The translations under genes and the position numbers were made by a program. 64,000 nt of DNA from contig NZ_CP130610.1 in NCBI RefSeq assembly GCF_030544485.1, forward strand, positions 2,232,001-2,296,000, in the 5' to 3' direction. Positions 1 to 7,497 of this stretch are shown here, piece after piece. Every line of letters starts with the position of its first letter. The first letter of the stretch is position 1. Below the pieces are notes generated by a model, which ran no database searches, was not told the origin of the DNA, and worked only from the letters and a program-made list of their open reading frames with translations. The stretch comes from Halomonas sp. HAL1 (GTDB lineage Bacteria > Pseudomonadota > Gammaproteobacteria > Pseudomonadales > Halomonadaceae).

Positions 1-827
1 AAAATCATTATGTACACTTCAGGATGACCAAACGTCCAGAAAAGATGCTGAAACAGAACCGGGTCGCCCCCACCCGCCGCATTAAAGAAACTTGTGCCAA
101 AGTTAATATCCATAAGCATCATGGTGATAACTGCCGCTAAAACCGGCATTACCGCGATCAGCAGAAAGGCCGTAATTAACCAGGTCCAGACAAAGAGTGG
201 CATATCCATTAAACGCATGCCCGGTGCACGCATATTCAAAATAGTCGCGATAATGTTGATCGCACCCAGAATGGAGCTAATACCAGCCATATGTAATGCA
301 AGAATAAAAAAAGAAGTGGAAGGAGGGGCATAATTAGTCGACAACGGCGCATAAAAAGTCCAACCGAAATTTGGCCCGCCGCCGGGCATAAACAAAGTTG
401 AAAGCAATAGCGTAAAGGCAACAGGCAGCAGCCAAAAACTGAAGTTATTCAATCGTGGTAACGCCATATCTGGCGCGCCAATTTGTAGCGGTATCATCCA
501 GTTAGCTAACCCTGTGAAGGCCGGCATTACCGCGGCAAACACCATGATCAAACCATGCATAGTGGTCATCTGGTTGAAAAACTCAGGTTGAACCAGTTGA
601 AGACCCGGCTGAAAAAGTTCAGCCCTCACCACTAATGCAAAGATGCCGCCAACGAAAAACATAGTCAGCGAAAAAATCAGATAAAGAGAACCTATCTCTT
701 TATGATTTGTAGTCAATAACCAGCGTAAAATACCTTTCGGCGGCGCAGCATGACTCTGGCTTTGCCCGTCGGCGACGGCCGTACTGCTATGCTGCAAATG
801 AGGTTGAGGGGGTAGTTTGGGCGACAT
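1..827 (-). CDS. ctaD: Cytochrome c oxidase subunit I, 3' end cut by window edge
   Basis: Catalytic subunit of the aa3-type haem-copper oxidase in the inner membrane; it reduces O2 to water and pumps protons. About 275 N-terminal codons are visible from the ATG at 827, and the frame stays open to the window edge. Seen: the cytoplasmic opening LLTTNHKEIGSLYLIF, the low-spin haem His in MTTMHGLIM, the GGGPNFGWTFY loop, and the HPEVYIMI motif at the very edge, which holds the CuB His and the cross-linked Tyr. The start follows a GGAGAG-like ribosome site. It lies 48 nt downstream of subunit II on the same strand, so the two are almost certainly cotranscribed. The family is about 530 residues, so roughly half is missing from this window. 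Confidence 0.95.
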   Translation of the reverse strand, partial: MSPKLPPQPHLQHSSTAVADGQSQSHAAPPKGILRWLLTTNHKEIGSLYLIFSLTMFFVGGIFALVVRAELFQPGLQLVQPEFFNQMTTMHGLIMVFAAVMPAFTGLANWMIPLQIGAPDMALPRLNNFSFWLLPVAFTLLLSTLFMPGGGPNFGWTFYAPLSTNYAPPSTSFFILALHMAGISSILGAINIIATILNMRAPGMRLMDMPLFVWTWLITAFLLIAVMPVLAAVITMMLMDINFGTSFFNAAGGGDPVLFQHLFWTFGHPEVYIMI

Positions 828-875
828 AATACTCTCCGAAATATTGTTGTTGTCTAAATAAGTGGCGCATCAGCA

Positions 876-1991
876 TTATTGGGCTATTAGCTCAGCTACT
901 TCTGAAGGCTGCACCACATCTCCCGTATCGTTACCCCAAGCATTTCGCGTATAAGTTACTACAGCAGCAATTTCCACTGGATTTAAGGTGCTACGAAAAG
1001 CTGGCATTGCAGCACCCGAAACACCGTTGATTACTTTATTGAGATGCCAATCCACATCACTAATGAGCTGTTCGTTATTTGCCAGTGCAGGAAAAGCAGG
1101 TGGCGAGCCCTGACCCTCAGCTTGATGGCAAGAAGAGCAGATTGATTGATAAATTTCCTGACCTCGTGCTACTAGCTCTTCCATAGCCCATTCACGATCA
1201 ACGCCCATGGCCTCTTCGGCAGCTGCTTCTTTGCGCTCGGCAAGCCAACTATCAAACTCATCTTCTTCCATCGCATGAACCACGACGGGCATAAACCCGT
1301 GATTGACACCACATAGCTCAGTGCACTGCCCACGGTAGATACCTGGCTCATTGATCGTTACCCAATTTTCATTGATAAAGCCGGGAATCGTGTCTTGTTT
1401 GACTGCTAAGTCGGGCACCCACCATGAGTGAATAACATCATCAGAGGTCATCAAAAAGCGCACTTTGCGATTGATGGGTAAAACAAGCGGCTCATCCACT
1501 TCTAATAAGTAATGCTCTCCCCGCGTTTCAGCCCCGCTGATCTGTGTCCGTGGAGTGCTCATATTAGAAGTAAACGCGACGTCCTCGCCTAGATACTCAT
1601 AGCGCCAGCGCCACTGCTGTCCTGTAATCATAACGTCTAACTCTGCATCTGAAGAGTCGTACATATTTTTTAGCGTTGCGGTAGCAGGGACAGCCATGCC
1701 AACCAGAATCAAGACAGGAATAGCCGTCCAAAGCACTTCTACACTGGTGTGCTCATGAAAGTTGGCGGCTTTGGCGCCTTTGGAGTGGCGGTAGCGAAAC
1801 AGGGAGTAAAACATAGCACCAAACACCACGAGGCCGATGACGACACATATCCAAAAAATCGTCATGTGAAGACCAAAGATATCGGCGCTAACATCGGTTA
1901 CACCAACAGGCATATTCCAATCATTGGCATTAGCCTGCGACCCGCTCGCAGAAAGGGTAATGACTAACAGCCACCGCCACGCTGATCGCAT
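876..1991 (-). CDS. ctaC: Cytochrome c oxidase subunit II with fused C-terminal cytochrome c domain
   Basis: CuA-bearing subunit that receives electrons from cytochrome c. The 371-residue protein opens with a signal peptide (about 1-23) and two membrane spans (about 42-66 and 86-107). The periplasmic cupredoxin domain shows CuA ligands H188, C223, E225, C227, H231 and M234 (CTELCGVNHGFM). An acidic linker then leads into a class I cytochrome c domain with CSSCH at 285-289 and a likely Met ligand in AMPAF near 329. Such fusions are the caa3-like form of subunit II and are common in marine gammaproteobacteria. Subunit I follows 48 nt downstream. The extra haem suggests direct tethering of the electron donor to the oxidase. 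Confidence 0.96.
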   Translation of the reverse strand: MRSAWRWLLVITLSASGSQANANDWNMPVGVTDVSADIFGLHMTIFWICVVIGLVVFGAMFYSLFRYRHSKGAKAANFHEHTSVEVLWTAIPVLILVGMAVPATATLKNMYDSSDAELDVMITGQQWRWRYEYLGEDVAFTSNMSTPRTQISGAETRGEHYLLEVDEPLVLPINRKVRFLMTSDDVIHSWWVPDLAVKQDTIPGFINENWVTINEPGIYRGQCTELCGVNHGFMPVVVHAMEEDEFDSWLAERKEAAAEEAMGVDREWAMEELVARGQEIYQSICSSCHQAEGQGSPPAFPALANNEQLISDVDWHLNKVINGVSGAAMPAFRSTLNPVEIAAVVTYTRNAWGNDTGDVVQPSEVAELIAQ

Positions 1992-2118
1992 AGAAACCTC
2001 CAGACTTATTGTTGTTATCTCCTGCCTTTAGATGAGGGCAGAACTAAATGAGATATTAGCAGTATAGAAAATATGTGCCATTCGTCACGCTTTGCTTACT
2101 TAACGCTATCAACGCTTT

Positions 2119-2292
2119 TCAGCGGGCAGCAAACGTTGCCAAAACGATAAGCACCAAAACGAACAGCAATGTAATGACTATCCCAGTAACGATGTACGCT
2201 GCAGGCTTGCCACTACTAAAGTCTTCCTGTCGCTTTTGGTTACTCTGGACCCCAAGCAAGGCCGCTAATACTGACTTCACCACTGACCACAT
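2119..2292 (-). CDS. DUF2970 family small membrane protein
   Basis: A 57-residue protein of the DUF2970 family, whose function is unknown; members often sit beside cytochrome oxidase genes. It starts MWSVVKSVLAALLGVQS, has a charged middle (NQKRQEDF) and ends with one strong membrane span (about residues 33-55). An upstream ATG at 2358 is in frame, but the ATG at 2292 has a good CGGAGG site four bases before it and gives the usual family length, so I chose it. It lies upstream of ctaC on the same strand, which fits a role linked to the oxidase, but that is inference from position only. Confidence 0.75.
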   Translation of the reverse strand: MWSVVKSVLAALLGVQSNQKRQEDFSSGKPAAYIVTGIVITLLFVLVLIVLATFAAR

Positions 2293-2492
2293 AAAACCTC
2301 CGATTAGGGCTGGTGTGACAACGCACATTGAGGATTCATGGTTAACATTCATTATCATAGACAGACAAAGGTATTACGTTTGGATAAACGGAAAAAATCT
2401 AAGCATTTACAGGCAGGTAAATGGCAATCTATAGTTCCGATTATGCGATACTAATTTCCCCCAGGATCAAGCGCCACCCAATGGAGTGACTC

Positions 2493-2711
2493 ATGTTCAA
2501 GCACCTTCCAAGCCTACCAGCTAAAAGCCTATTGGCTATTTTCCCATTACTGCTGCTAACAGGTTGTACGACGTATACCTGGCCCGACGGCTCACAGGAA
2601 ACCGTAATCGGTGTGGTGCCAGAAGAAGAAAATAAACGCTACGAAGAAGAACAGGTAGAAGGGGTACGCTATCGTATTCCGAACGAGATCCCAGAAAAGC
2701 GCAGCGAATAA
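2493..2711 (+). CDS. Small lipoprotein, function unknown
   Basis: A 72-residue predicted lipoprotein. The N-terminus is positively charged and hydrophobic and ends in a clear lipobox LLTGC with the lipidated Cys near residue 25. The mature part begins TTYTWPDGSQE and is rich in Glu and Arg. A GGAG site lies six bases before the ATG. The residue after Cys is Thr, so sorting to the outer membrane is likely. I do not recognise a family beyond the YTWPDG pattern of small proteobacterial lipoproteins. It is convergent with hrpB (24 nt between the two ends) and divergent from the DUF2970 gene. Confidence 0.7.
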   Translation: MFKHLPSLPAKSLLAIFPLLLLTGCTTYTWPDGSQETVIGVVPEEENKRYEEEQVEGVRYRIPNEIPEKRSE

Positions 2712-2735
2712 GCATGACGGAAAAAGACGGTCAGA

Positions 2736-5180
2736 CTATTTGTCCATCTTCCGTTTGGTATGCGCAGTCGCCGTTGCGGTCAAAGGGTCTTCTGGCCAAG
2801 GATGCCGAGGGTAGCGACCGCGCATTTCTTTACGTACCTCTGGGTAGCCATTTTGCCAGAAACTCATTAAATCTTGGGTGACTTGTAGCGGCCTACGCGC
2901 GGGTGAAAGCAGATGAATCATTACGGCAACGCCGCCATTAACGACGGTAGGGGTTACCTGCCAACCAAAGGCCTCTTGCAGCTTCATAGCTAAAACTGGA
3001 GGGCATTGGGAAAGGCAAGGCACATAATCCAACATAATCACTTTTCCACTGGGTACTTTAAGCGCTTGAGGTGCCAATTGATCAAACTGGCTTTTCTGTT
3101 CCCAGGAGAGTGAATCAAGCAAGTAACACTCTACGGGCAATGCTTCAATTTCGCTCAGTCGATTTATACCGATCAAGTAGGGAGCTAACCAGCTCTCTAA
3201 TGTGGCTAACAGTGCCTGCTCCGACCAATCGGGCCATTGCTCCCCCAGGTTGGCGCGTAACAGCGTCATGCGCCCGAGCAACTGTTGATGCTTCTTGCCG
3301 AACAACCGCCTGGGCTGCTGACGTAAAGCATCCAATAGCGCCTCTTTTACGGTTTCTCCCGGCAAATGCGCCAATGCCCGTTTGGCAATAATAAGGCTAG
3401 CGTGCGCCTGCACCTCTTCACCGATTAAACGGCCCTGCTCTTGCGACCATGTTACGCGTGGCTGCCAGAGGCTAATCCCAGGATATAGAGAAAGCAGTGA
3501 GGCAAGGGGTAGTTGCTCGCCAGCAATAATGCGCACTTGGTCCCCTGCTGCGCTGTTTAACACGGCGGCCACTAAAAAAGATTGATGTGCCAATGGCTCA
3601 TTTAACGGCAGCATAGCGGTTTTGCCATTTGCTAGTCGAAACTTACCTGGCTCTATTAACTGGCCGATGCGCTCTGGGTATGCCAGTGCCAAGAGCGGCC
3701 CAAGCGGTTGCATCATAGCTTCATCAAGCACGGCCCCTGCTTTCCTAGCAAGCCTAAGGGCTTCGCGCTGCCATTGAGGAAAACGTTTAGGCTGACTGAG
3801 CCGGAGTGCTAACGCATCATGCAGCGAGCGCTCTGAGCTGTCCCGCTCCTCCAGTAGAGCTGCTAGCCCACAGGCCAGGGAAACAGCATTGAATTCTGCA
3901 GCACGCTCCAGCATCACGGCTATTCGCGGTTCGACTGGCCATTGGGCACAGCGACTGCCCAAGGGGGTTAGCCTGTGTTGCTCGTCTAATATACCAAGCT
4001 GCACTAAAAGCGCTTGACCACTGCGCCAAGCACTTTCTGGCGGCGGCGTCACCCAACTCAGCTCATGGGGCGACGCAACCCCCCAACACGCCAGTTCAAG
4101 CACCAGCGATGAGAGTTCCGCTTGCTGAATTTCTGGCTCACCGTAAGCGGTTAACGGCTGCTCTTGAGCCCAGAGCCGAAAACAGACGCCCTCCCTTTGC
4201 CGACCTGCGCGACCCCGCCGCTGGTCGGCGCTAGCACGGTTGATTCGTCGTGTGGTTAACCACGTTAAGCCCGTGCGCGGCTGAAAAAGCGGCACTCGCT
4301 CTAAGCCACCGTCAATCACTACATTGACGCCATCCACCGTAATGCTAGATTCGGTAATCGCAGTGGAGACAATAATACGCTGTTGTGAAGTGTTTACTGC
4401 TAATGCCGCTTGTTGCTGCGCGATACTCATCCTACCGTGCAGCGGTCGTATCGCGAGGTCTGGTAGCGCCCTTTCCAACGCTTGTACTAGCCGATTTATC
4501 TCGGCCACGCCCGGCAAGATCACTAAGACATCCTGCGTATCAGGCATTAAAAGCGCTTCATTGACTACGCGCAGAGCATGGCTAACACTCTCTTCGCTAT
4601 TTAAAGAAGGACGATAAAGCGTTGTCACCGGATACTGACGACCATGACACTCAATGGTGGGCACCTGCTCCCCTAACACTCGCCTGAGCGCCTTGATATC
4701 CAGCGTTGCCGACATTACCAGCAGGCGTAAATCGTCACGAATACTGCTTTGCACATCCAGCGTAAGCGCCAACCCTACATCGGCGTCTAAACTTCGCTCA
4801 TGGAATTCATCAAAGATGATCCCGGCCACGCCTTCCAGCAGCGGGTCATCCTGCAGCATGCGAGTAAGCACCCCTTGAGTAACGACCTCTAAGCGAGTTT
4901 GCGCGCTAACACAGCTATCGCCGCGCATGCGATAGCCCACTGTCTGACCGACCTTTTCGCCTAACTGCTGAGCCATATAGTTAGCCGCCAATCGCGCGGC
5001 GACTCGCCGTGGCTCTAGCAAAAGCAGCTTCTGCCCTTTTACCCAATCGGCCCTAAGCAGAGCAAGCGGGACACGGGTAGTTTTGCCAGCGCCTGGCTGG
5101 GCAATCAGCATCAGACGGTTGCTGGTAACCAGGACGTTTTTAACGTGATCAAGATGCTGATCAATCGGCAAATCGCTCAT
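2736..5180 (-). CDS. hrpB: ATP-dependent helicase HrpB (DEAH family)
   Basis: An 814-residue member of the HrpB branch of DEAH helicases, the usual length for the family. Seen: Walker A QPGAGKTTR at about 28-36, a DEFHER Walker B at 124-129, SAT at 157-159, and motif VI QRRGRAGR near 319-326. The helicase-associated and HrpB C-terminal regions follow, ending with a basic tail. HrpB is a presumed RNA helicase; its substrate is poorly known, with links to mRNA handling and surface or secretion phenotypes in some bacteria. It begins only 7 nt after the stop of the RutR-like regulator on the same strand, so the two may be cotranscribed, though no functional link is evident. Confidence 0.95.
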   Translation of the reverse strand: MSDLPIDQHLDHVKNVLVTSNRLMLIAQPGAGKTTRVPLALLRADWVKGQKLLLLEPRRVAARLAANYMAQQLGEKVGQTVGYRMRGDSCVSAQTRLEVVTQGVLTRMLQDDPLLEGVAGIIFDEFHERSLDADVGLALTLDVQSSIRDDLRLLVMSATLDIKALRRVLGEQVPTIECHGRQYPVTTLYRPSLNSEESVSHALRVVNEALLMPDTQDVLVILPGVAEINRLVQALERALPDLAIRPLHGRMSIAQQQAALAVNTSQQRIIVSTAITESSITVDGVNVVIDGGLERVPLFQPRTGLTWLTTRRINRASADQRRGRAGRQREGVCFRLWAQEQPLTAYGEPEIQQAELSSLVLELACWGVASPHELSWVTPPPESAWRSGQALLVQLGILDEQHRLTPLGSRCAQWPVEPRIAVMLERAAEFNAVSLACGLAALLEERDSSERSLHDALALRLSQPKRFPQWQREALRLARKAGAVLDEAMMQPLGPLLALAYPERIGQLIEPGKFRLANGKTAMLPLNEPLAHQSFLVAAVLNSAAGDQVRIIAGEQLPLASLLSLYPGISLWQPRVTWSQEQGRLIGEEVQAHASLIIAKRALAHLPGETVKEALLDALRQQPRRLFGKKHQQLLGRMTLLRANLGEQWPDWSEQALLATLESWLAPYLIGINRLSEIEALPVECYLLDSLSWEQKSQFDQLAPQALKVPSGKVIMLDYVPCLSQCPPVLAMKLQEAFGWQVTPTVVNGGVAVMIHLLSPARRPLQVTQDLMSFWQNGYPEVRKEMRGRYPRHPWPEDPLTATATAHTKRKMDK

Positions 5181-5187
5181 TTAGCAC

Positions 5188-5850
5188 TCACTTTTCCACC
5201 AAGTGAGCGTTAGTACTTGCCTGAGTGATTCCGCACCCTTTTAGGATAACGTGCTCAAGAAAGGCTGAAATTGATTCAACATCCTCTTCAGTTAATGCAT
5301 CTCGGCCTAGAATACCGCTTACCTGAGCGCTATATTCAGTGTAGTGCTGGGTAGCAGACCAAATTAAGAAGATTAGCCACTTGGGATCGACGGTGTCCAT
5401 TTTACCTTGCGCAGACCACTGGCGAATGATCGCGGCACGAGAAGCCACCCATTCACGCAGTTCACCGGCCAGATAGTCACTCAAGAAGGGAGCGCCGGCT
5501 AAAATTTCCGCTGCAAACAGTTTTGAGCCTTCGGGGTAGCGCTGACCAAGCACCATTTTGGCGCGGATAAAATCACTCAGCACAGTCGCTGGATCACTCT
5601 CCGGGGTAATATCTTCAAGCACCTTGTTCCAGCGATGCATCATACGGTTAAGCAGTCGCACATAAAGCGCCTGCTTACTTCCCATGTAGTACAAAATATT
5701 AGCCTTAGGGAGACCGGCCCGATCAGCGATCACTTGCAAGCTCGCTCCACGGTAACCGTACTGAGAAAACACTTCTTCAGCGGCCATCAGAATATTTGTC
5801 TCAACTTTTTCACGGCTGGGGCTTTCATGAGTGACGGATACAGCGGTCAT
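5188..5850 (-). CDS. RutR-like TetR family regulator
   Basis: A 220-residue TetR-family repressor. The N-terminal helix-turn-helix (about residues 18-65) carries FSQYGYRGASLQVIA and NILYYMGSKQALY. The C-terminal ligand domain matches the RutR/YcdC type: AAEILAGAPFL and LIFLIWSATQHYTEY are near copies of the E. coli RutR sequence. RutR of E. coli senses uracil and thymine and regulates pyrimidine and purine genes. Here the gene is divergent from xdhABC-guaD, and a perfect palindrome of RutR type lies between them, so the likely job is control of purine catabolism and of itself. The ligand (uracil, a purine or urate) cannot be told from sequence. The start follows an AAGGGA site. Confidence 0.88.
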   Translation of the reverse strand: MTAVSVTHESPSREKVETNILMAAEEVFSQYGYRGASLQVIADRAGLPKANILYYMGSKQALYVRLLNRMMHRWNKVLEDITPESDPATVLSDFIRAKMVLGQRYPEGSKLFAAEILAGAPFLSDYLAGELREWVASRAAIIRQWSAQGKMDTVDPKWLIFLIWSATQHYTEYSAQVSGILGRDALTEEDVESISAFLEHVILKGCGITQASTNAHLVEK

Positions 5851-5987
5851 TTACAATGTCCCTTAATAAGCGTCGGCGGGTAGGCTTGTTGCCCCAAATA
5901 GAGGCATTTCGCATAAGCTTGCCCCACTCCCGTGCAGCGATCAAATACTTGCAAGGCTGACCATTTTGTCTCAAGCTCAACTTATAT

Positions 5988-6001
5988 TGACCGATCGGTC
6001 A
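5988..6001. promoter_or_regulatory. Perfect palindromic operator between the regulator and xdhA
   Basis: TGACCGATCGGTCA is a perfect 14-bp palindrome; with flanks it reads TTGACCGATCGGTCAG. The known RutR consensus is TTGACC-ANNT-GGTCAA, so both outer half-sites match and only the central four bases differ. It lies 38 bp before the chosen xdhA ATG and about 138 bp before the divergent regulator start. A weaker half-site, TGACCA, occurs at 5958-5963. The site argues against translation starting upstream at 5932. Confidence 0.75.
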
Positions 6002-6039
6002 GCACAATCCCGGTCTATACAACAACAGTGGAGTTTGGC

Positions 6040-7497
6040 ATGGCAACGATTGCGTTCCTGCTCAATGGTGTCCCCCACCAGTGTGAGGTTTCACCGAACA
6101 CGAGCATTTTAACCTTATTACGCGAGCATTTGGCGTTAACAGGCACCAAAGAGGGCTGCGCATCGGGTGACTGCGGTGCTTGTACCGTAGCAATTGGCGA
6201 GCAAAACGCTGACACCCACACGTTTACCAGTGCCAACGCCTGTATCACACCAGCCCATCAACTTCAGGGTAGGCATTTAGTCACCGTTGAAGGGCTAGCT
6301 AAAGAGGGACGTCTGCACCCAGCCCAAGAAGCGATGATCGAATGCCATGGTAGCCAGTGTGGTTTTTGCACGCCGGGTATTGTCATGTCACTTTTCACAC
6401 TGCATAACGACCTTACCCAGCGGCCTGCTCCGCTAACCTCAGAACGCATTGAAGCAGCCCTGGGTGGCAACTTGTGCCGTTGCACGGGCTATCGCCCTAT
6501 CCGGGATGCTGCGCTGCGCATGAATGATATTCCCTATGAGCGCCCCCAATGGCAAGACGCGGCGCTGTCAACGTCAGAAAATGATGCTGAAATAACAGTC
6601 CCTACAGCGAAAACACCTTTTTTTTCCCAGCCCCTCTCCTTGGCAGCCCTAACACGGCTGCGCCAAGAAGCCCCTCAAGCACGCTTGGTGGCAGGAGGCA
6701 CAGACCTTTGGTTGGAAAGCACTCAGCGCTTGGCTTCGCTTGATCAGTTGATTGATGTTTCTCGCGTTGCCGAGCTGTTAACAGTAGAAGCGACAACGTT
6801 TGAAGGACAACCTGGCTGGTGGATTGGCGCCGGGGTCACCTATACTCAGCTTGAACCACTGTTTGAAGAGCACTTCCCCGCCTTTGCTCATCTGCTGCAC
6901 CGATTAGGCTCTCAGCAGATCCGTAACCGGGGAACGCTAGGTGGCAATATTGCCAATGCTTCTCCTATTGGCGATACGCCACCCGTGCTACTTGCCTTAG
7001 GGGCCCAGGTAGAACTTGCCAGCGTAAAAGGTAGCCGTTGCTTAGCGCTGGAAAACTTCTTTTTGGATTATAAACAGACCGCTATGGCGGCTGATGAGGT
7101 CGTTTCACGAATTTTTATTCCCCGAGCAATTGAACGCAGCCAGCTGCGCGTCTGGAAGCTTTCCAAGCGCCGGGAAGACGATATTTCTGCAGTGCTCGGC
7201 GCTTTTAGCTACCGCATTGAGCAAGGTGTCTTGCATGATGTACGGATCGCTTTTGGCGGCATGGCGGCCATTCCCAAGCGCGCGCAAGCAGCGGAAACGA
7301 CACTGGAAGGTAGCGCCATTACTGCAGACGCTTTTCGCGCCGCCCAGCAGGCACTCGATGAAGACTTTCAACCCATGAGTGATGTGCGTGGCAGTCAACA
7401 TTATCGCCAACAAGCCGCCAAAAACCTGTTTGAACGCCTCTATCTTTCTCTTTCAGCGCCCGACCGCGAGGTGATGCTCCATGCGTACGCTCACTAA
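6040..7497 (+). CDS. xdhA: Xanthine dehydrogenase small subunit (2Fe-2S and FAD)
   Basis: Electron-transfer subunit of xanthine dehydrogenase, which oxidises hypoxanthine and xanthine to urate in the cytoplasm. Counted from the ATG at 6040 the protein has 485 residues. The plant-type 2Fe-2S cluster shows C40, C45, C48 and C68; the second cluster shows C107, C110, C146 and C148 (SQCGFCTPG, LCRCTGYRP). The FAD domain follows from about 190 (VAGGTDLWLE). I chose 6040 rather than an in-frame start at 5932 because family members begin right at this ferredoxin fold and because the earlier start would place the operator inside the gene. A GGAG lies upstream. It overlaps xdhB by 17 nt. Confidence 0.95.
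   Translation: MATIAFLLNGVPHQCEVSPNTSILTLLREHLALTGTKEGCASGDCGACTVAIGEQNADTHTFTSANACITPAHQLQGRHLVTVEGLAKEGRLHPAQEAMIECHGSQCGFCTPGIVMSLFTLHNDLTQRPAPLTSERIEAALGGNLCRCTGYRPIRDAALRMNDIPYERPQWQDAALSTSENDAEITVPTAKTPFFSQPLSLAALTRLRQEAPQARLVAGGTDLWLESTQRLASLDQLIDVSRVAELLTVEATTFEGQPGWWIGAGVTYTQLEPLFEEHFPAFAHLLHRLGSQQIRNRGTLGGNIANASPIGDTPPVLLALGAQVELASVKGSRCLALENFFLDYKQTAMAADEVVSRIFIPRAIERSQLRVWKLSKRREDDISAVLGAFSYRIEQGVLHDVRIAFGGMAAIPKRAQAAETTLEGSAITADAFRAAQQALDEDFQPMSDVRGSQHYRQQAAKNLFERLYLSLSAPDREVMLHAYAH

Noticed and set aside
5932..6039. Earlier start for xdhA
   Set aside because: It would put the palindromic operator inside the gene and add 36 residues with no match to the ferredoxin-like start of the family.
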